Source: Psychroserpens burtonensis DSM 12212 (lineage in GTDB: Bacteria > Bacteroidota > Bacteroidia > Flavobacteriales > Flavobacteriaceae). Taken from it: a stretch of DNA of 64,000 nucleotides. Under the pieces are notes generated by a model. It saw only the letters and a program-made list of their open reading frames with translations, was not told the DNA's origin and did no database searches. Shown piece after piece: positions 45,871 through 54,392 of this stretch. Within the stretch, counting starts at the first letter, position 1. Each line of letters starts with the position of its first letter. The translations under genes and the position numbers were made by a program. Location: assembly GCF_000425305.1 (NCBI RefSeq), contig NZ_KE384348.1, forward strand, positions 16,325-80,324. Direction: 5' to 3'.

Positions 45871-45915
45871 AAAAAAAAAGACAAATAAATTTTTTAAAAT
45901 TTATTTGTCTTTTTA
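45871..45915. terminator. strong hairpin terminator
   Basis: AGACAAATAAATTTT (45879-45893) pairs perfectly with AAAATTTATTTGTCT (45896-45910), with A and T runs on either side. It best serves the small minus-strand gene that ends at 45963. Confidence 0.85.
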
Positions 45916-45962
45916 ACATTGAATACAATGTCAAACTTTTTTCTGTTAGCTAATAAAATCTT

Positions 45963-46103
45963 CTAAGATTCTGAATGAAATCTCGCATCAGTTTTAACGA
46001 TATTATCCTGAGATAAGTCATCTTTAATATCATTTGAGTCGTCTTGAGAGAACAACAATGTAGCAAACATAAGTGCCGCAACACTTAATAGTAACTTTTT
46101 CAT
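45963..46103 (-). CDS. small exported protein
   Basis: This 46-residue frame was missed by length limits. It has a clean signal peptide (MKKLLLSVAALMFATLLFSQ) and an acidic 26-residue mature part (DDSNDIKDDLSQDN, ending RFHSES). It ends 48 bases before a strong terminator. Flavobacteria have many such tiny secreted proteins; the function is unknown. Confidence 0.7.
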   Translation of the reverse strand: MKKLLLSVAALMFATLLFSQDDSNDIKDDLSQDNIVKTDARFHSES

Positions 46104-46318
46104 TATTACAAAAATTGATTAATAGCATAACAAATATAACCAATAAGAGCAGCGTCAATGAACCTTTAACTATATTTTCGATTAGTTGATATAATAATTC
46201 GTTGAAATACATTTTAACCCATACAATATAGGTAACTATGCCTATTCACACGTACTTAACTAATATTTTCGCAACATTTAATTGACTAATTAAACTAATT
46301 TATTCCGCGATATAGACA

Positions 46319-48505
46319 CTAGTATGTAAATAGTAATTCCCTATATTTAGTCAAAGGCCATAACTCATCATCAACCAACAATTCTAATTTATCACAATGA
46401 TATCGTATATCTTCAAAAAGTGGTTTTACTTTATTACAATATAGATGTGCTTTCTTCTCTAAATTCTCAACAGTATTAGCTTTTTTACGTTCGTCAGTCA
46501 TCTTAGTTACTTTAGAATTAATACCCTCTATATGACTAGAGATTTGCTCAATAAGATTAAGTTGTTCTTTAGCTAATTTTTTAAATGACGCTCCATAGAT
46601 TTCTTTAAGCCCTTTAACATTTTCTATTAAGATGTTTTGATATTTAACCGCTGTTGGTACGACATGATTTCTAGCAATGTCTGCTAAAACACGTCCTTCA
46701 ATTTGAATTCTTAAAGCATACTCCTCTACTTCTATTTCATATCGCGCTTCAGATTCTACTTTATTCATGACTCCTAATTCCTCAAAAAGACGAATCGCTT
46801 TTTTAGACACTTTAGCTTTTAAAGCTTCTGGAGTTGTCTTATTATTACTCAAACCTCGCTTTTTAGCCTCTTTCTCCCACTCATCTCCATATCCATTGCC
46901 TTCAAAAAGAATATTCTTAGATGCTTTTATATATTCTCTTAAGACATTAAAGATAGCGTCATCCTTCTTCATTGTTTTTTCACTAATTAACCCCTCTACT
47001 TCCTCTCTAAAATCTATAAGCTGTTGAGCTACAATTGAATTTAAAACAGTCATAGGGTTAGCACAATTTGCTGTAGAACCTACCGCTCTAAACTCAAATT
47101 TGTTACCTGTAAAGGCAAATGGTGATGTACGATTTCTATCTGTATTATCTAATAATACATCTGGGATTTTACCAACTACATTAAGTTTTAAGTCTGTTTT
47201 CTCTTGCGGAGACAATTTACCATCGGTCACGTTTTCTAGTTCATTGAGTACTTTAGTTAATTGCGCTCCTATAAACACAGAAATTATTGCAGGAGGCGCT
47301 TCATTTGCTCCCAAGCGATGATCATTACTTGCAGATGCTATTGAAGCTCTTAATAATTCTTCGTTATCATAAACTGCTTTAATGGTATTGATGAAAAAGG
47401 TCAAAAATTGTAAATTACTCATCGGTGTTTTTCCTGGACTCAATAAGTTAATACCTGTGTTCGTACTCAGACTCCAATTATTATGCTTTCCAGACCCATT
47501 GACACCAGCAAATGGTTTTTCATGAAATAATACTTTGAAATTATGTCGTCCTGCAATTTTATCCATCACATCCATAAGTAATGAATTGTGATCTACTGCC
47601 AAATTAGCTTCTTCATAAATTGGAGCAAGTTCAAATTGATTTGGCGCCACCTCATTATGTCTTGTTTTTACCGGAATCCCCAACAACATCGACTCTGTTT
47701 CTAAATCGCGCATAAATGCCATAGCTCGATTTGGAATCGTACCAAAATAATGATCATCTAACTGTTGTCCTTTAGCCGCAGAGTGTCCTAAAAGTGTACG
47801 ACCTGTTAGTACTATATCTGGCCTAGACATTGCCAAACCACTATCTATTAAAAAGTATTCCTGTTCCCAACCAAGAGACGCATTCACTTTTTTTACATTT
47901 TTATCAAAATACTTACAAACAGCAACTGCGGCAGAATCTACAGCTTGAAGCGCTCGTAATAAAGGTGTTTTATAATCTAAAGCTTCTCCAGTATAAGCTA
48001 CAAATACTGTTGGTATACATAAAGTTGTTCCGTATATAAAAGCAGGAGATGTTGGATCCCAAGCCGTATAACCACGTGCTTCAAAGGTATTTCTAATTCC
48101 GCCATTTGGAAAACTAGACGCATCAGGCTCTTGTTGTACGAGTTGTCCGCCTTCAAATTTCTCAATAGCCAAACCACTTCCTATAGTTTCAAAAAAAGCA
48201 TCATGCTTTTCTGCAGTCGCACCAGTCAAGGGCTGAAACCAATGGGTATAATGTGTTGCGTTTTTTGAAATTGCCCATTCTTTCATTCCTGTAGAAATAT
48301 GATCGGCAATAGATCTATCAATCTTTGACCCCTTACTAATAGCATCCATTACACTTTGGAAAGCTTCTTTAGTTAAGTATTGGCGCATCGTAGTTTCATT
48401 GAAGACATTGGCCCCAAAAATCTCCGAACGTCTAACTTTTTCTTCAATATGAATAGGTTTGTGACGGTGAACCTGTTTAAGTGCATGAAATCTAAGCGTT
48501 GCCAT
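46319..48505 (-). CDS. glnN: type III glutamine synthetase
   Basis: GSIII makes glutamine from glutamate, ammonia and ATP. At 728 residues it has the long GSIII layout, found in Bacteroidota and some cyanobacteria: WFQPLTGATAEKHDAF, GWEQEYFLID for the metal site, TRHNEVAPNQFELAPIYEEAN, and GSGKHNNWS. It is divergent from the GSII gene, and the two share about 190 bases of upstream DNA. Confidence 0.97.
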   Translation of the reverse strand: MATLRFHALKQVHRHKPIHIEEKVRRSEIFGANVFNETTMRQYLTKEAFQSVMDAISKGSKIDRSIADHISTGMKEWAISKNATHYTHWFQPLTGATAEKHDAFFETIGSGLAIEKFEGGQLVQQEPDASSFPNGGIRNTFEARGYTAWDPTSPAFIYGTTLCIPTVFVAYTGEALDYKTPLLRALQAVDSAAVAVCKYFDKNVKKVNASLGWEQEYFLIDSGLAMSRPDIVLTGRTLLGHSAAKGQQLDDHYFGTIPNRAMAFMRDLETESMLLGIPVKTRHNEVAPNQFELAPIYEEANLAVDHNSLLMDVMDKIAGRHNFKVLFHEKPFAGVNGSGKHNNWSLSTNTGINLLSPGKTPMSNLQFLTFFINTIKAVYDNEELLRASIASASNDHRLGANEAPPAIISVFIGAQLTKVLNELENVTDGKLSPQEKTDLKLNVVGKIPDVLLDNTDRNRTSPFAFTGNKFEFRAVGSTANCANPMTVLNSIVAQQLIDFREEVEGLISEKTMKKDDAIFNVLREYIKASKNILFEGNGYGDEWEKEAKKRGLSNNKTTPEALKAKVSKKAIRLFEELGVMNKVESEARYEIEVEEYALRIQIEGRVLADIARNHVVPTAVKYQNILIENVKGLKEIYGASFKKLAKEQLNLIEQISSHIEGINSKVTKMTDERKKANTVENLEKKAHLYCNKVKPLFEDIRYHCDKLELLVDDELWPLTKYRELLFTY

Positions 48506-48694
48506 AATAATTATCGTTTTATCATTTTAATAGGGCAAATCTAACCAATATTTAATTTTAAAACACATTAACCCCTAAAAAAATAGGGTATTATCAATTG
48601 TTAATAACATTTTATCTAAAATTACCCATTTCTTTTTGACATAAACTTAAAAAATTTAATATTTGCACTTTAAATTTTAAAATCTTAAAACAGT

Positions 48695-49708
48695 ATGAGC
48701 AAATCAAAGCTAGAATACATTTGGTTGGATGGTTATAAACCAACTCAAAACATGAGAAGTAAAACTAAAGTTGAAAATGATTTTAGTGGAAAATTAGAAG
48801 ATTGTCCAATTTGGTCTTTTGACGGTAGCTCTACAAAACAAGCCTCGGGAGGGGCTTCTGATTGCTTGTTAAAACCCGTAGCTATTTATCCAGATCCAGC
48901 AAGAGAGAACGGTTACTTAGTAATGACAGAAGTTTTAAACGCAGATGGAACACCTCACATTTCCAATGGAAGGGCAAGTATTGATGATGACGATAATGAT
49001 TTCTGGTTTGGATTTGAGCAAGAATACTTCATCATGGATACCGATACTCAATTACCATTAGGCTTTCCTATTGGAGGTTATCCTGGTCCACAAGGAATGT
49101 ACTACTGCTCTGTTGGTGGGAGACACACCCATGGTAGAAATTTTGTTGAAGAGCATGCCGATTTATGTATTGCAGCAGGATTAAACTTTGAAGGAATCAA
49201 CCAAGAAGTTGCTTCTGGACAATGGGAATATCAATTGTTCGCAAAAGGTGCAAAAACTGCGGGAGATGAAATTTGGATTTCACGGTATTTATTAGATCGT
49301 TTGACTGAACAGTACGGTTATTATATTGAGTACCATCCTAAACCTGTTAAAGGGGATTGGAATGGTTCTGGTATGCACGCAAACTTCTCAAATACTGTCT
49401 TAAGAACTTGTGGTTCTCAAGAAACTTATGAAAAAATATGTGAAGCCTTTAGACCTGTTGTTAAAGAACATATCGCAGTTTACGGTGAGTTTAATGATGA
49501 GCGTTTAACTGGTTTACACGAAACGGCTTCTATACACGACTTTAGTTATGGTATTTCAGATAGAGGTGCGTCCATTAGAATTCCTATTATTACCGTAGAG
49601 AAAGGATGGAAAGGATGGTTAGAAGATCGTCGTCCAGCATCTAACGCTGATCCATACAAAATTGCAGGTCGTATTATTAAAACCGTTAAATCTGCTAATA
49701 TAAGTTAG
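48695..49708 (+). CDS. type II (eukaryote-like) glutamine synthetase
   Basis: This 337-residue GSII has the beta-grasp start (LEYIWLDGYKPTQNMRSKT), WSFDGSSTKQASG, the metal and glutamate site FGFEQEYFIMD, GVHxG-type GRHTHGRNFVEEH and the NGSGMHANFS block. GSII is common in plants and animals and in a few bacterial groups including flavobacteria. It is divergent from glnN. Confidence 0.96.
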   Translation: MSKSKLEYIWLDGYKPTQNMRSKTKVENDFSGKLEDCPIWSFDGSSTKQASGGASDCLLKPVAIYPDPARENGYLVMTEVLNADGTPHISNGRASIDDDDNDFWFGFEQEYFIMDTDTQLPLGFPIGGYPGPQGMYYCSVGGRHTHGRNFVEEHADLCIAAGLNFEGINQEVASGQWEYQLFAKGAKTAGDEIWISRYLLDRLTEQYGYYIEYHPKPVKGDWNGSGMHANFSNTVLRTCGSQETYEKICEAFRPVVKEHIAVYGEFNDERLTGLHETASIHDFSYGISDRGASIRIPIITVEKGWKGWLEDRRPASNADPYKIAGRIIKTVKSANIS

Positions 49709-49733
49709 ATTTCAAAAGCTCTTTTTGTTCATA

Positions 49734-49768
49734 AAAACGTCTTCTTATAATAAGAGAAGACGTTTTTT
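49734..49768. terminator. terminator between GSII and the exchanger gene
   Basis: AACGTCTTCT pairs with AGAAGACGTT (49736-49745 and 49755-49764) with A-rich and T-rich flanks; it can serve both convergent genes. Confidence 0.85.
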
Positions 49769-49773
49769 TATAC

Positions 49774-50715
49774 TTAAGATTTAAATGCTAGAAAGATAAA
49801 TACGCCATAACCAACGACTAACAAAAGACCTTTATATCTTGATATTTGAAATTTATTCGGAATAATAATCAATGGAATTAACACTGCCGAAAAAGCCAAC
49901 ATCCAAAAGATATCTTTATCTAAAATTGAGGCGTCTGTAACCGGTATCGTTTTTATCATTGACGTTAATCCCAAAACCGAAGCTATATTAAAGATGTTAG
50001 AGCCAATTAAATTACCTAATGATAAGGCTTTTTCCTTCTTAACCGCTGCAATTACAGAAGCTGCCAATTCTGGAACACTCGTACCAATAGCAATTACAGT
50101 TGCCGCAATAACAGCATCACTAACCCCTAATCTAATAGCAAGATCTTTTGCGCCATCAACCAACCACACAGACCCAAAATAAAGAGCTGCAGCACCAATA
50201 AGTAACCATAGTACAATTTTAAAATTAGAAACTACTGCTAAACTATCATCAACCTCCTCAACTACAGTATCCTTTTTTGCAGACCTAATAAGTACTACTA
50301 AAAATATGATTAGTCCTACAAATAAAATACCGCCTTCAATAGCTATGAGCTGATTGTCATTCCATAAAAAATAATAGAGCGCGATAGAAAACAACATCAT
50401 AACTGGCCAATTGAGCTTATAAAAGGAAGGATCTACCACAATAGTACTCACCAAAGCGGTAATTCCTAAAACTAAACCAATGTTTGCAATATTAGAACCA
50501 ATAACATTATTTAAAGCAATAGCTGGAGAACCCGTAAGTGCTGCATTTAAACTCACCAATAACTCAGGAGCAGAGGTTGCAAAACTTACAACAGTCATTC
50601 CAATGACCATCCTAGAGATACTTAATTTAAAAGATAGAGCAACAGACGATCGTACTAAGAACTCTCCTCCTATAACTAGTAATAACAATCCCAAAATGAT
50701 CCAAACTACACTCAT
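49774..50715 (-). CDS. calcium/sodium antiporter (K-dependent Na/Ca exchanger family)
   Basis: This 313-residue YrbG-like membrane antiporter has ten or so helices and two inverted alpha repeats. The ion-binding signatures are TVVSFATSAPELLVSLNAA (repeat 1) and VIAIGTSVPELAASVIAA (repeat 2), each followed by an NVIGSNIANIG or NLIGSNIFNIASV segment. It is convergent with the GSII gene and divergent from blaI. Confidence 0.95.
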   Translation of the reverse strand: MSVVWIILGLLLLVIGGEFLVRSSVALSFKLSISRMVIGMTVVSFATSAPELLVSLNAALTGSPAIALNNVIGSNIANIGLVLGITALVSTIVVDPSFYKLNWPVMMLFSIALYYFLWNDNQLIAIEGGILFVGLIIFLVVLIRSAKKDTVVEEVDDSLAVVSNFKIVLWLLIGAAALYFGSVWLVDGAKDLAIRLGVSDAVIAATVIAIGTSVPELAASVIAAVKKEKALSLGNLIGSNIFNIASVLGLTSMIKTIPVTDASILDKDIFWMLAFSAVLIPLIIIPNKFQISRYKGLLLVVGYGVFIFLAFKS

Positions 50716-50832
50716 ACAATCTCTTTTCTAAACTTTAAAAATCATCATTATTTTAGTCTTGCGAAGATAGTACAATTTCAATATTGATAAAACATCTCCA
50801 TTAACAAACCTGAAAACTTAATTTTTAGTAAA

Positions 50833-50852
50833 ATAACTATATATGTAGTTAT
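50833..50852. promoter_or_regulatory. candidate BlaI operator 1
   Basis: ATAACTA-TATATG-TAGTTAT is a perfect 7-bp inverted repeat with a 6-base spacer. It is the first of two identical-arm dyads placed end to end in front of the blaI-like gene. Confidence 0.65.
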
Positions 50853-50872
50853 ATAACTATAAAAATAGTTAT
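50853..50872. promoter_or_regulatory. candidate BlaI operator 2
   Basis: ATAACTA-TAAAAA-TAGTTAT has the same arms and spacer length as operator 1 and abuts it, so the centres are 20 bp (about two helical turns) apart. This suits two dimers of a BlaI/MecI repressor bound on one face. Confidence 0.65.
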
Positions 50873-50916
50873 ACATTTATGGGATTATTAAAAATACTAT
50901 AATTTTAATTATTAGA

Positions 50917-50934
50917 TTCCCATTTCCATGGGAA
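50917..50934 (+). promoter_or_regulatory. leader hairpin before blaI
   Basis: TTCCCAT (50917-50923) pairs with ATGGGAA (50928-50934) around TTCC, ending 16 bases before the ATG at 50951. It may affect initiation. Confidence 0.35.
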
Positions 50935-50950
50935 CGAAAATATATTTTCG

Positions 50951-51349
50951 ATGCAAAAACTAACAACTAAAGAAGAAGAAATTATGCACATCCTTTGGAA
51001 GCTCGAAAAGGGTTTTGTAAAAGATGTTCTCGCAGAAATTCATGAAGACAAACCTCACTATAATACATTATCTACAACCATAAGGCATCTTGAAGAAAAA
51101 GGTTTTGTAAGCTACAATGCCTTTGGGAAAACACACCAATACTTCCCTATTGTTGACAAAGAGGCTTATAAAGAACGGTTTATGACTACAGCAATTGAAA
51201 ATTATTTCAATAATTCTTATAAAAATGTAGTCTCCTTTTTTGCTAAAGAAGAAAAAATAAGTGTTGATGAATTAAAAGAAATTATCGCTTTAATTGAAAA
51301 AAAGAATCGCATGCCAAACCCTTCCCTACAGGAAGGGCCTAAAAACTAA
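50951..51349 (+). CDS. BlaI/MecI/CopY-family repressor
   Basis: This 132-residue repressor has a winged HTH (about 3-75: LTTKEEEIMHILWKLEKGFV, then YNTLSTTIRHLEEKGFVSY, GKTHQYFPIV) and a C-terminal dimerisation part. It usually represses its own operon and is inactivated by proteolysis when the M56 partner senses a signal. It lies 6 bases before the M56 gene, and two tandem dyads lie upstream. Confidence 0.95.
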   Translation: MQKLTTKEEEIMHILWKLEKGFVKDVLAEIHEDKPHYNTLSTTIRHLEEKGFVSYNAFGKTHQYFPIVDKEAYKERFMTTAIENYFNNSYKNVVSFFAKEEKISVDELKEIIALIEKKNRMPNPSLQEGPKN

Positions 51350-51355
51350 ATATCT

Positions 51356-53887
51356 ATGGAATATCTATTAAAAGCATCTGCAGTTCTCTTTATTTTTTAC
51401 GCCTGCTATCAATTGTTTTTGCAGAAAGAAACTTTTTTTCAAGCCAACCGATGGTTTTTACTTTCGGGATTGATCATCGCTTGTTTAATACCGTTGGTTG
51501 TCATTCCTATTTATATTGAATATACGGTAACGAATACCTCTAATTTTTTGATTACTAATGACGTATCTGCTACTGAAGTCATCGCAGAAGAACCATTTGA
51601 TTATATGCAACTCACTATCTGGATCTACTTTGCGGGCACCTTATTTTTTTTCGGAAAACTAATCGTTAATTTTTTATCCCTTCGGAAGGTTTTCAACTCA
51701 AGTACAACCAAATCACTAGGTTCCTTTAAGTTAATTGAAACCAACCGAAATATTACGCCTTTTTCATTCTTTAATCGTCTAGTCTATAATCCAAATCAAT
51801 TTAAAGCAGAAGAACTCGAACACATCATCAATCATGAGAAAGTGCACACCAAACAATGGCACTCTCTGGATACCTTGATTTCTCATATTGCTTGTGTTCT
51901 ATTTTGGTTTAATCCAATTGCTTGGTTATACAAAAGAGCCTTACAGCAAAACTTAGAATTTATAGCAGATCATGAAGCTCAGCATGCTTCGCTTTGCGAG
52001 AAAAGTTATCAATCTGTGTTGCTTAGAACAAGCTTACAATTAAATCAATTGCCAATTACAAATAATTTTTACACCTCATTAATCAAAAAACGAATCGTTA
52101 TGTTACACCAATCAAAATCAAACAAAATTAATAAACTTAAAATGATCTTTGTAATTCCTTTATTAGGAGTCTTTATGATGAGTTTTAATACTGAGGATGT
52201 CTATGTTGAGATTGATCATAGAGACTCCGTTGAAAATGAGGTAACAAATAAAATTCAAGACCACTTAAACGTCATATTTAGTAAAGATAATACTGATGAG
52301 TATTTATTACTTACAAAAAAGCAACTCTCAAAAAAAGGCATCACTTTTAATTACAAAGGCATTAAAAGAAATAGTCAAAATGAAATAACAGCAATCAAAG
52401 TTTTTTTTGAATCATCATCCAACAGTACCGAATATAAAGTAAGCGGAAAAGAGCCTATAAAACCATTTTCGTTTAAAATTGATGAGTCATTTAGCGTGAC
52501 CACAATAGGTAAAGAAGATGGTAAATTTATGTACACGGCAGAAAATGGGGAAACTATAGTCCAATCTACAGGAACTAATTTATATACTATTAAGAAAACT
52601 GATTCGATATTTATCGAAACAAAAGGCCATAATTTGATAAAAGAAAAAGACTCAATTTTAACAAATAGTAACTCAAAAAATCAATCATGGATAAGTAAAG
52701 ATGGTACAAAAACAAATATCAATGCTTCAGAAAATGGTAAAATAAGACTAATGACAACCCAATCTAAAGCTCCATTATTTGTACTTAACGGTAAAATTGT
52801 AGAAAAGGCGGTATTTGAAAATCTAGATCCAGATCACATTGAATCTGTTTTTGTACTAAAAGACAAAATGGCTACTGAAAAATATGGAGATCGTGGTAAA
52901 AATGGTGTTGTAATTGTAAAAACAAAAAAAAGAAATCCTTGGGTTATTGGAGACACGTTTGAAGTTCAAACCTATAAAATTAGCGAACCCAACGATTCAA
53001 TTACTAACAAGTTTGAAGAAGGGATTTATAAAAAAACAAACGAAGCTACAACTTATAAATTTACTTCTGAGGGAAGTTACACTAGTGAGCCTATATTTAT
53101 TGTTGACGCACAAGAAGTAACCAAAAAAAAATTTAAAGGTTTGACACCTGATAATATTGAATCATTAGATATTTTAAAGGACGAGAAAGCTTTAAAATTT
53201 TACGGAGAAAAAGGAAAAAATGGCGTTATAATTGTCAAAACTAAAGCGTTTAGTGATGCTGTAAAAAAATATACCATTAATAATTCTAAGGAAATTATTG
53301 GATACGATGACAAAAGTAAAAATCCCATTTACATTATAGACGAGCGAGTTGTGTCGGCAACAGAATTTAAATTGGTACATCCTGATAACATAAAAAGTAT
53401 GACCGTACTTAAAAGTAAAAATGCACTTGCCGTCTATGGAGAAAAAGGCAAAAATGGAGCTGTAATCATTATTACAAAATCACCAAATTATTTAAATAGA
53501 AACAGTGAATCTAAAATAATAGAAGTAAAAAAAGACAGTCCTTGGAAAGTGACAACAACTCAAGTCACAGGAGTCTATTACACGGGTGACAACGGAGAAA
53601 AATCTGCAGAATTAGTAATCTCGAAAACTTCTACAGATTCATTTTTAGAAAAGCAAAAGCAAGAACTAAAGAAACATGGTATCGATGCCAAATTCTCAAA
53701 AGTAAGACGAAATAAAGCTGGTGTAATTACAGGTATAAAAATCTCACTGAATGACGACAATGGCAGCAAATCGAGCGCTTCTTGGAAAGGTGAAAAAAAA
53801 GGCATTCCTGATATTTTTATGGGAAAATCTAAAGATGACTCTCTTGTACTAAGAGAAATAGGTGATTATTTCACTACAAAACAATAA
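51356..53887 (+). CDS. M56 (BlaR1-like) metallopeptidase with TonB-plug-like repeats
   Basis: This 843-residue membrane protein has four membrane segments and a BlaR1/MecR1-type M56 peptidase core in the first 290 residues; the zinc motif is HEKVH in NHEKVHTKQWHSLD, followed by FNPIAWLYKRALQQNLEFIADHEA. The C-terminal 500 residues hold three copies of the TonB-dependent-receptor plug tail motif: IESVFVLKDKMATEKYGDRG (about 500), IESLDILKDEKALKFYGEKG (about 600) and IKSMTVLKSKNALAVYGEKG (about 680), each with GVxIVKTK or similar. Unlike BlaR1 it has no penicillin-binding domain. Coupled with the BlaI-like repressor. Confidence 0.92.
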   Translation: MEYLLKASAVLFIFYACYQLFLQKETFFQANRWFLLSGLIIACLIPLVVIPIYIEYTVTNTSNFLITNDVSATEVIAEEPFDYMQLTIWIYFAGTLFFFGKLIVNFLSLRKVFNSSTTKSLGSFKLIETNRNITPFSFFNRLVYNPNQFKAEELEHIINHEKVHTKQWHSLDTLISHIACVLFWFNPIAWLYKRALQQNLEFIADHEAQHASLCEKSYQSVLLRTSLQLNQLPITNNFYTSLIKKRIVMLHQSKSNKINKLKMIFVIPLLGVFMMSFNTEDVYVEIDHRDSVENEVTNKIQDHLNVIFSKDNTDEYLLLTKKQLSKKGITFNYKGIKRNSQNEITAIKVFFESSSNSTEYKVSGKEPIKPFSFKIDESFSVTTIGKEDGKFMYTAENGETIVQSTGTNLYTIKKTDSIFIETKGHNLIKEKDSILTNSNSKNQSWISKDGTKTNINASENGKIRLMTTQSKAPLFVLNGKIVEKAVFENLDPDHIESVFVLKDKMATEKYGDRGKNGVVIVKTKKRNPWVIGDTFEVQTYKISEPNDSITNKFEEGIYKKTNEATTYKFTSEGSYTSEPIFIVDAQEVTKKKFKGLTPDNIESLDILKDEKALKFYGEKGKNGVIIVKTKAFSDAVKKYTINNSKEIIGYDDKSKNPIYIIDERVVSATEFKLVHPDNIKSMTVLKSKNALAVYGEKGKNGAVIIITKSPNYLNRNSESKIIEVKKDSPWKVTTTQVTGVYYTGDNGEKSAELVISKTSTDSFLEKQKQELKKHGIDAKFSKVRRNKAGVITGIKISLNDDNGSKSSASWKGEKKGIPDIFMGKSKDDSLVLREIGDYFTTKQ

Positions 53888-53925
53888 AAAACCTTCAGAA
53901 ATTAATTTCTAGAGGGTTTTCTTAT
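53887..53925 (+). terminator. terminator after the M56 gene
   Basis: AACCTTCAGAAATT pairs imperfectly with AATTTCTAGAGGGTT (about 53890-53919), followed by TTCTTATTT. Two similar hairpins follow at about 54113 and 54331. Confidence 0.7.
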
Positions 53926-53929
53926 TTAA

Positions 53930-53980
53930 GTTATCTGGCCTATTGTTTAATTTACTATCGGCTTCTTAACCGTTTGCTTA
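53930..53980 (-). pseudogene. remnant of a T9SS sorting-domain C-terminus
   Basis: Read on the minus strand this stretch gives KQTVKKPIVN and then a stop, close to the ending KKTVKKLIVN of the intact protein at 54393-56387. The downstream DNA also matches (AAACC-type terminator). It is what is left of a second T9SS gene or a local duplication. Confidence 0.55.
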
Positions 53981-54069
53981 TGCCTTTGTTGGTGTTTTTT
54001 TTACCAACAAATCTAACTTGACTCTCGTAAAGAATGAATAACTGTTGGTGAAAAACACCAACAGTGGCA
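53981..54069. repeat. REPIN-like element 1
   Basis: This 89-bp unit starts TGCC and ends GGCA. The left arm folds as TTTGTTGGT (53985-53993)/ACCAACAAA (54003-54011) and the right arm as CTGTTGGTG (54042-54050)/CACCAACAG (54056-54064). The arms are inverted copies of one another. No ORF lies inside. Confidence 0.6.
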
Positions 54070-54112
54070 ATAGAAAAATATAAGCTTTGAGAATAAAATG
54101 ATTAAAGCATAG

Positions 54113-54147
54113 AACCCCTTAGAAGTTGAAATCTGAAGGGTTTACTT
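54113..54147. terminator. hairpin between repeat elements (terminator-like)
   Basis: AACCCCTT (54113-54120) pairs with GAAGGGTT (54135-54142), then a T-rich stretch. It resembles the two flanking terminators and probably descends from the same gene end. Confidence 0.5.
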
Positions 54148-54177
54148 TTTTAAAGAACCTCATAACTATTTAATCTT

Positions 54178-54265
54178 TGCCTTTGTTGGTTTTTTTTTAC
54201 CAACTAATCTCACTTGAACCTTGCAAAAAATGAATAACTGTTGGTGAAAAACACCAACAGTGGCA
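54178..54265. repeat. REPIN-like element 2
   Basis: This 88-bp unit is a second copy, also from TGCC to GGCA. The left arm GTTGGT/ACCAAC (54185-54190, 54199-54204) is partly worn; the right arm CTGTTGGTG/CACCAACAG (54238-54246, 54252-54260) is perfect. It begins 197 bases after element 1. Confidence 0.6.
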
Positions 54266-54330
54266 ATAGTAGCAATAGTGGAAAACACCAAAAATGGCTT
54301 ATTGAAAAAAGTAATTAGAATTCCTTATTA

Positions 54331-54365
54331 AAAACCCTTCAAAAATTAAATTCTTGAAGGGTTTG
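54331..54365 (-). terminator. terminator of the endonuclease I gene
   Basis: On the minus strand AAACCCTTCAA pairs with TTGAAGGGTTT (54332-54342 and 54354-54364), followed by T-rich DNA. Confidence 0.75.
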
Positions 54366-54392
54366 TTTATTTTAATTAGTCTAGCCTACCAC

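Noticed and set aside
46030..46212. 60-residue minus-strand frame near 46.1 kb
   Set aside because: It overlaps the better supported 46-residue exported protein at 45963-46103 in another frame.
53981..54265. CRISPR array suggested by two similar units
   Set aside because: Only two copies, palindromic arms and no regular spacers; the REPIN-like reading fits better.
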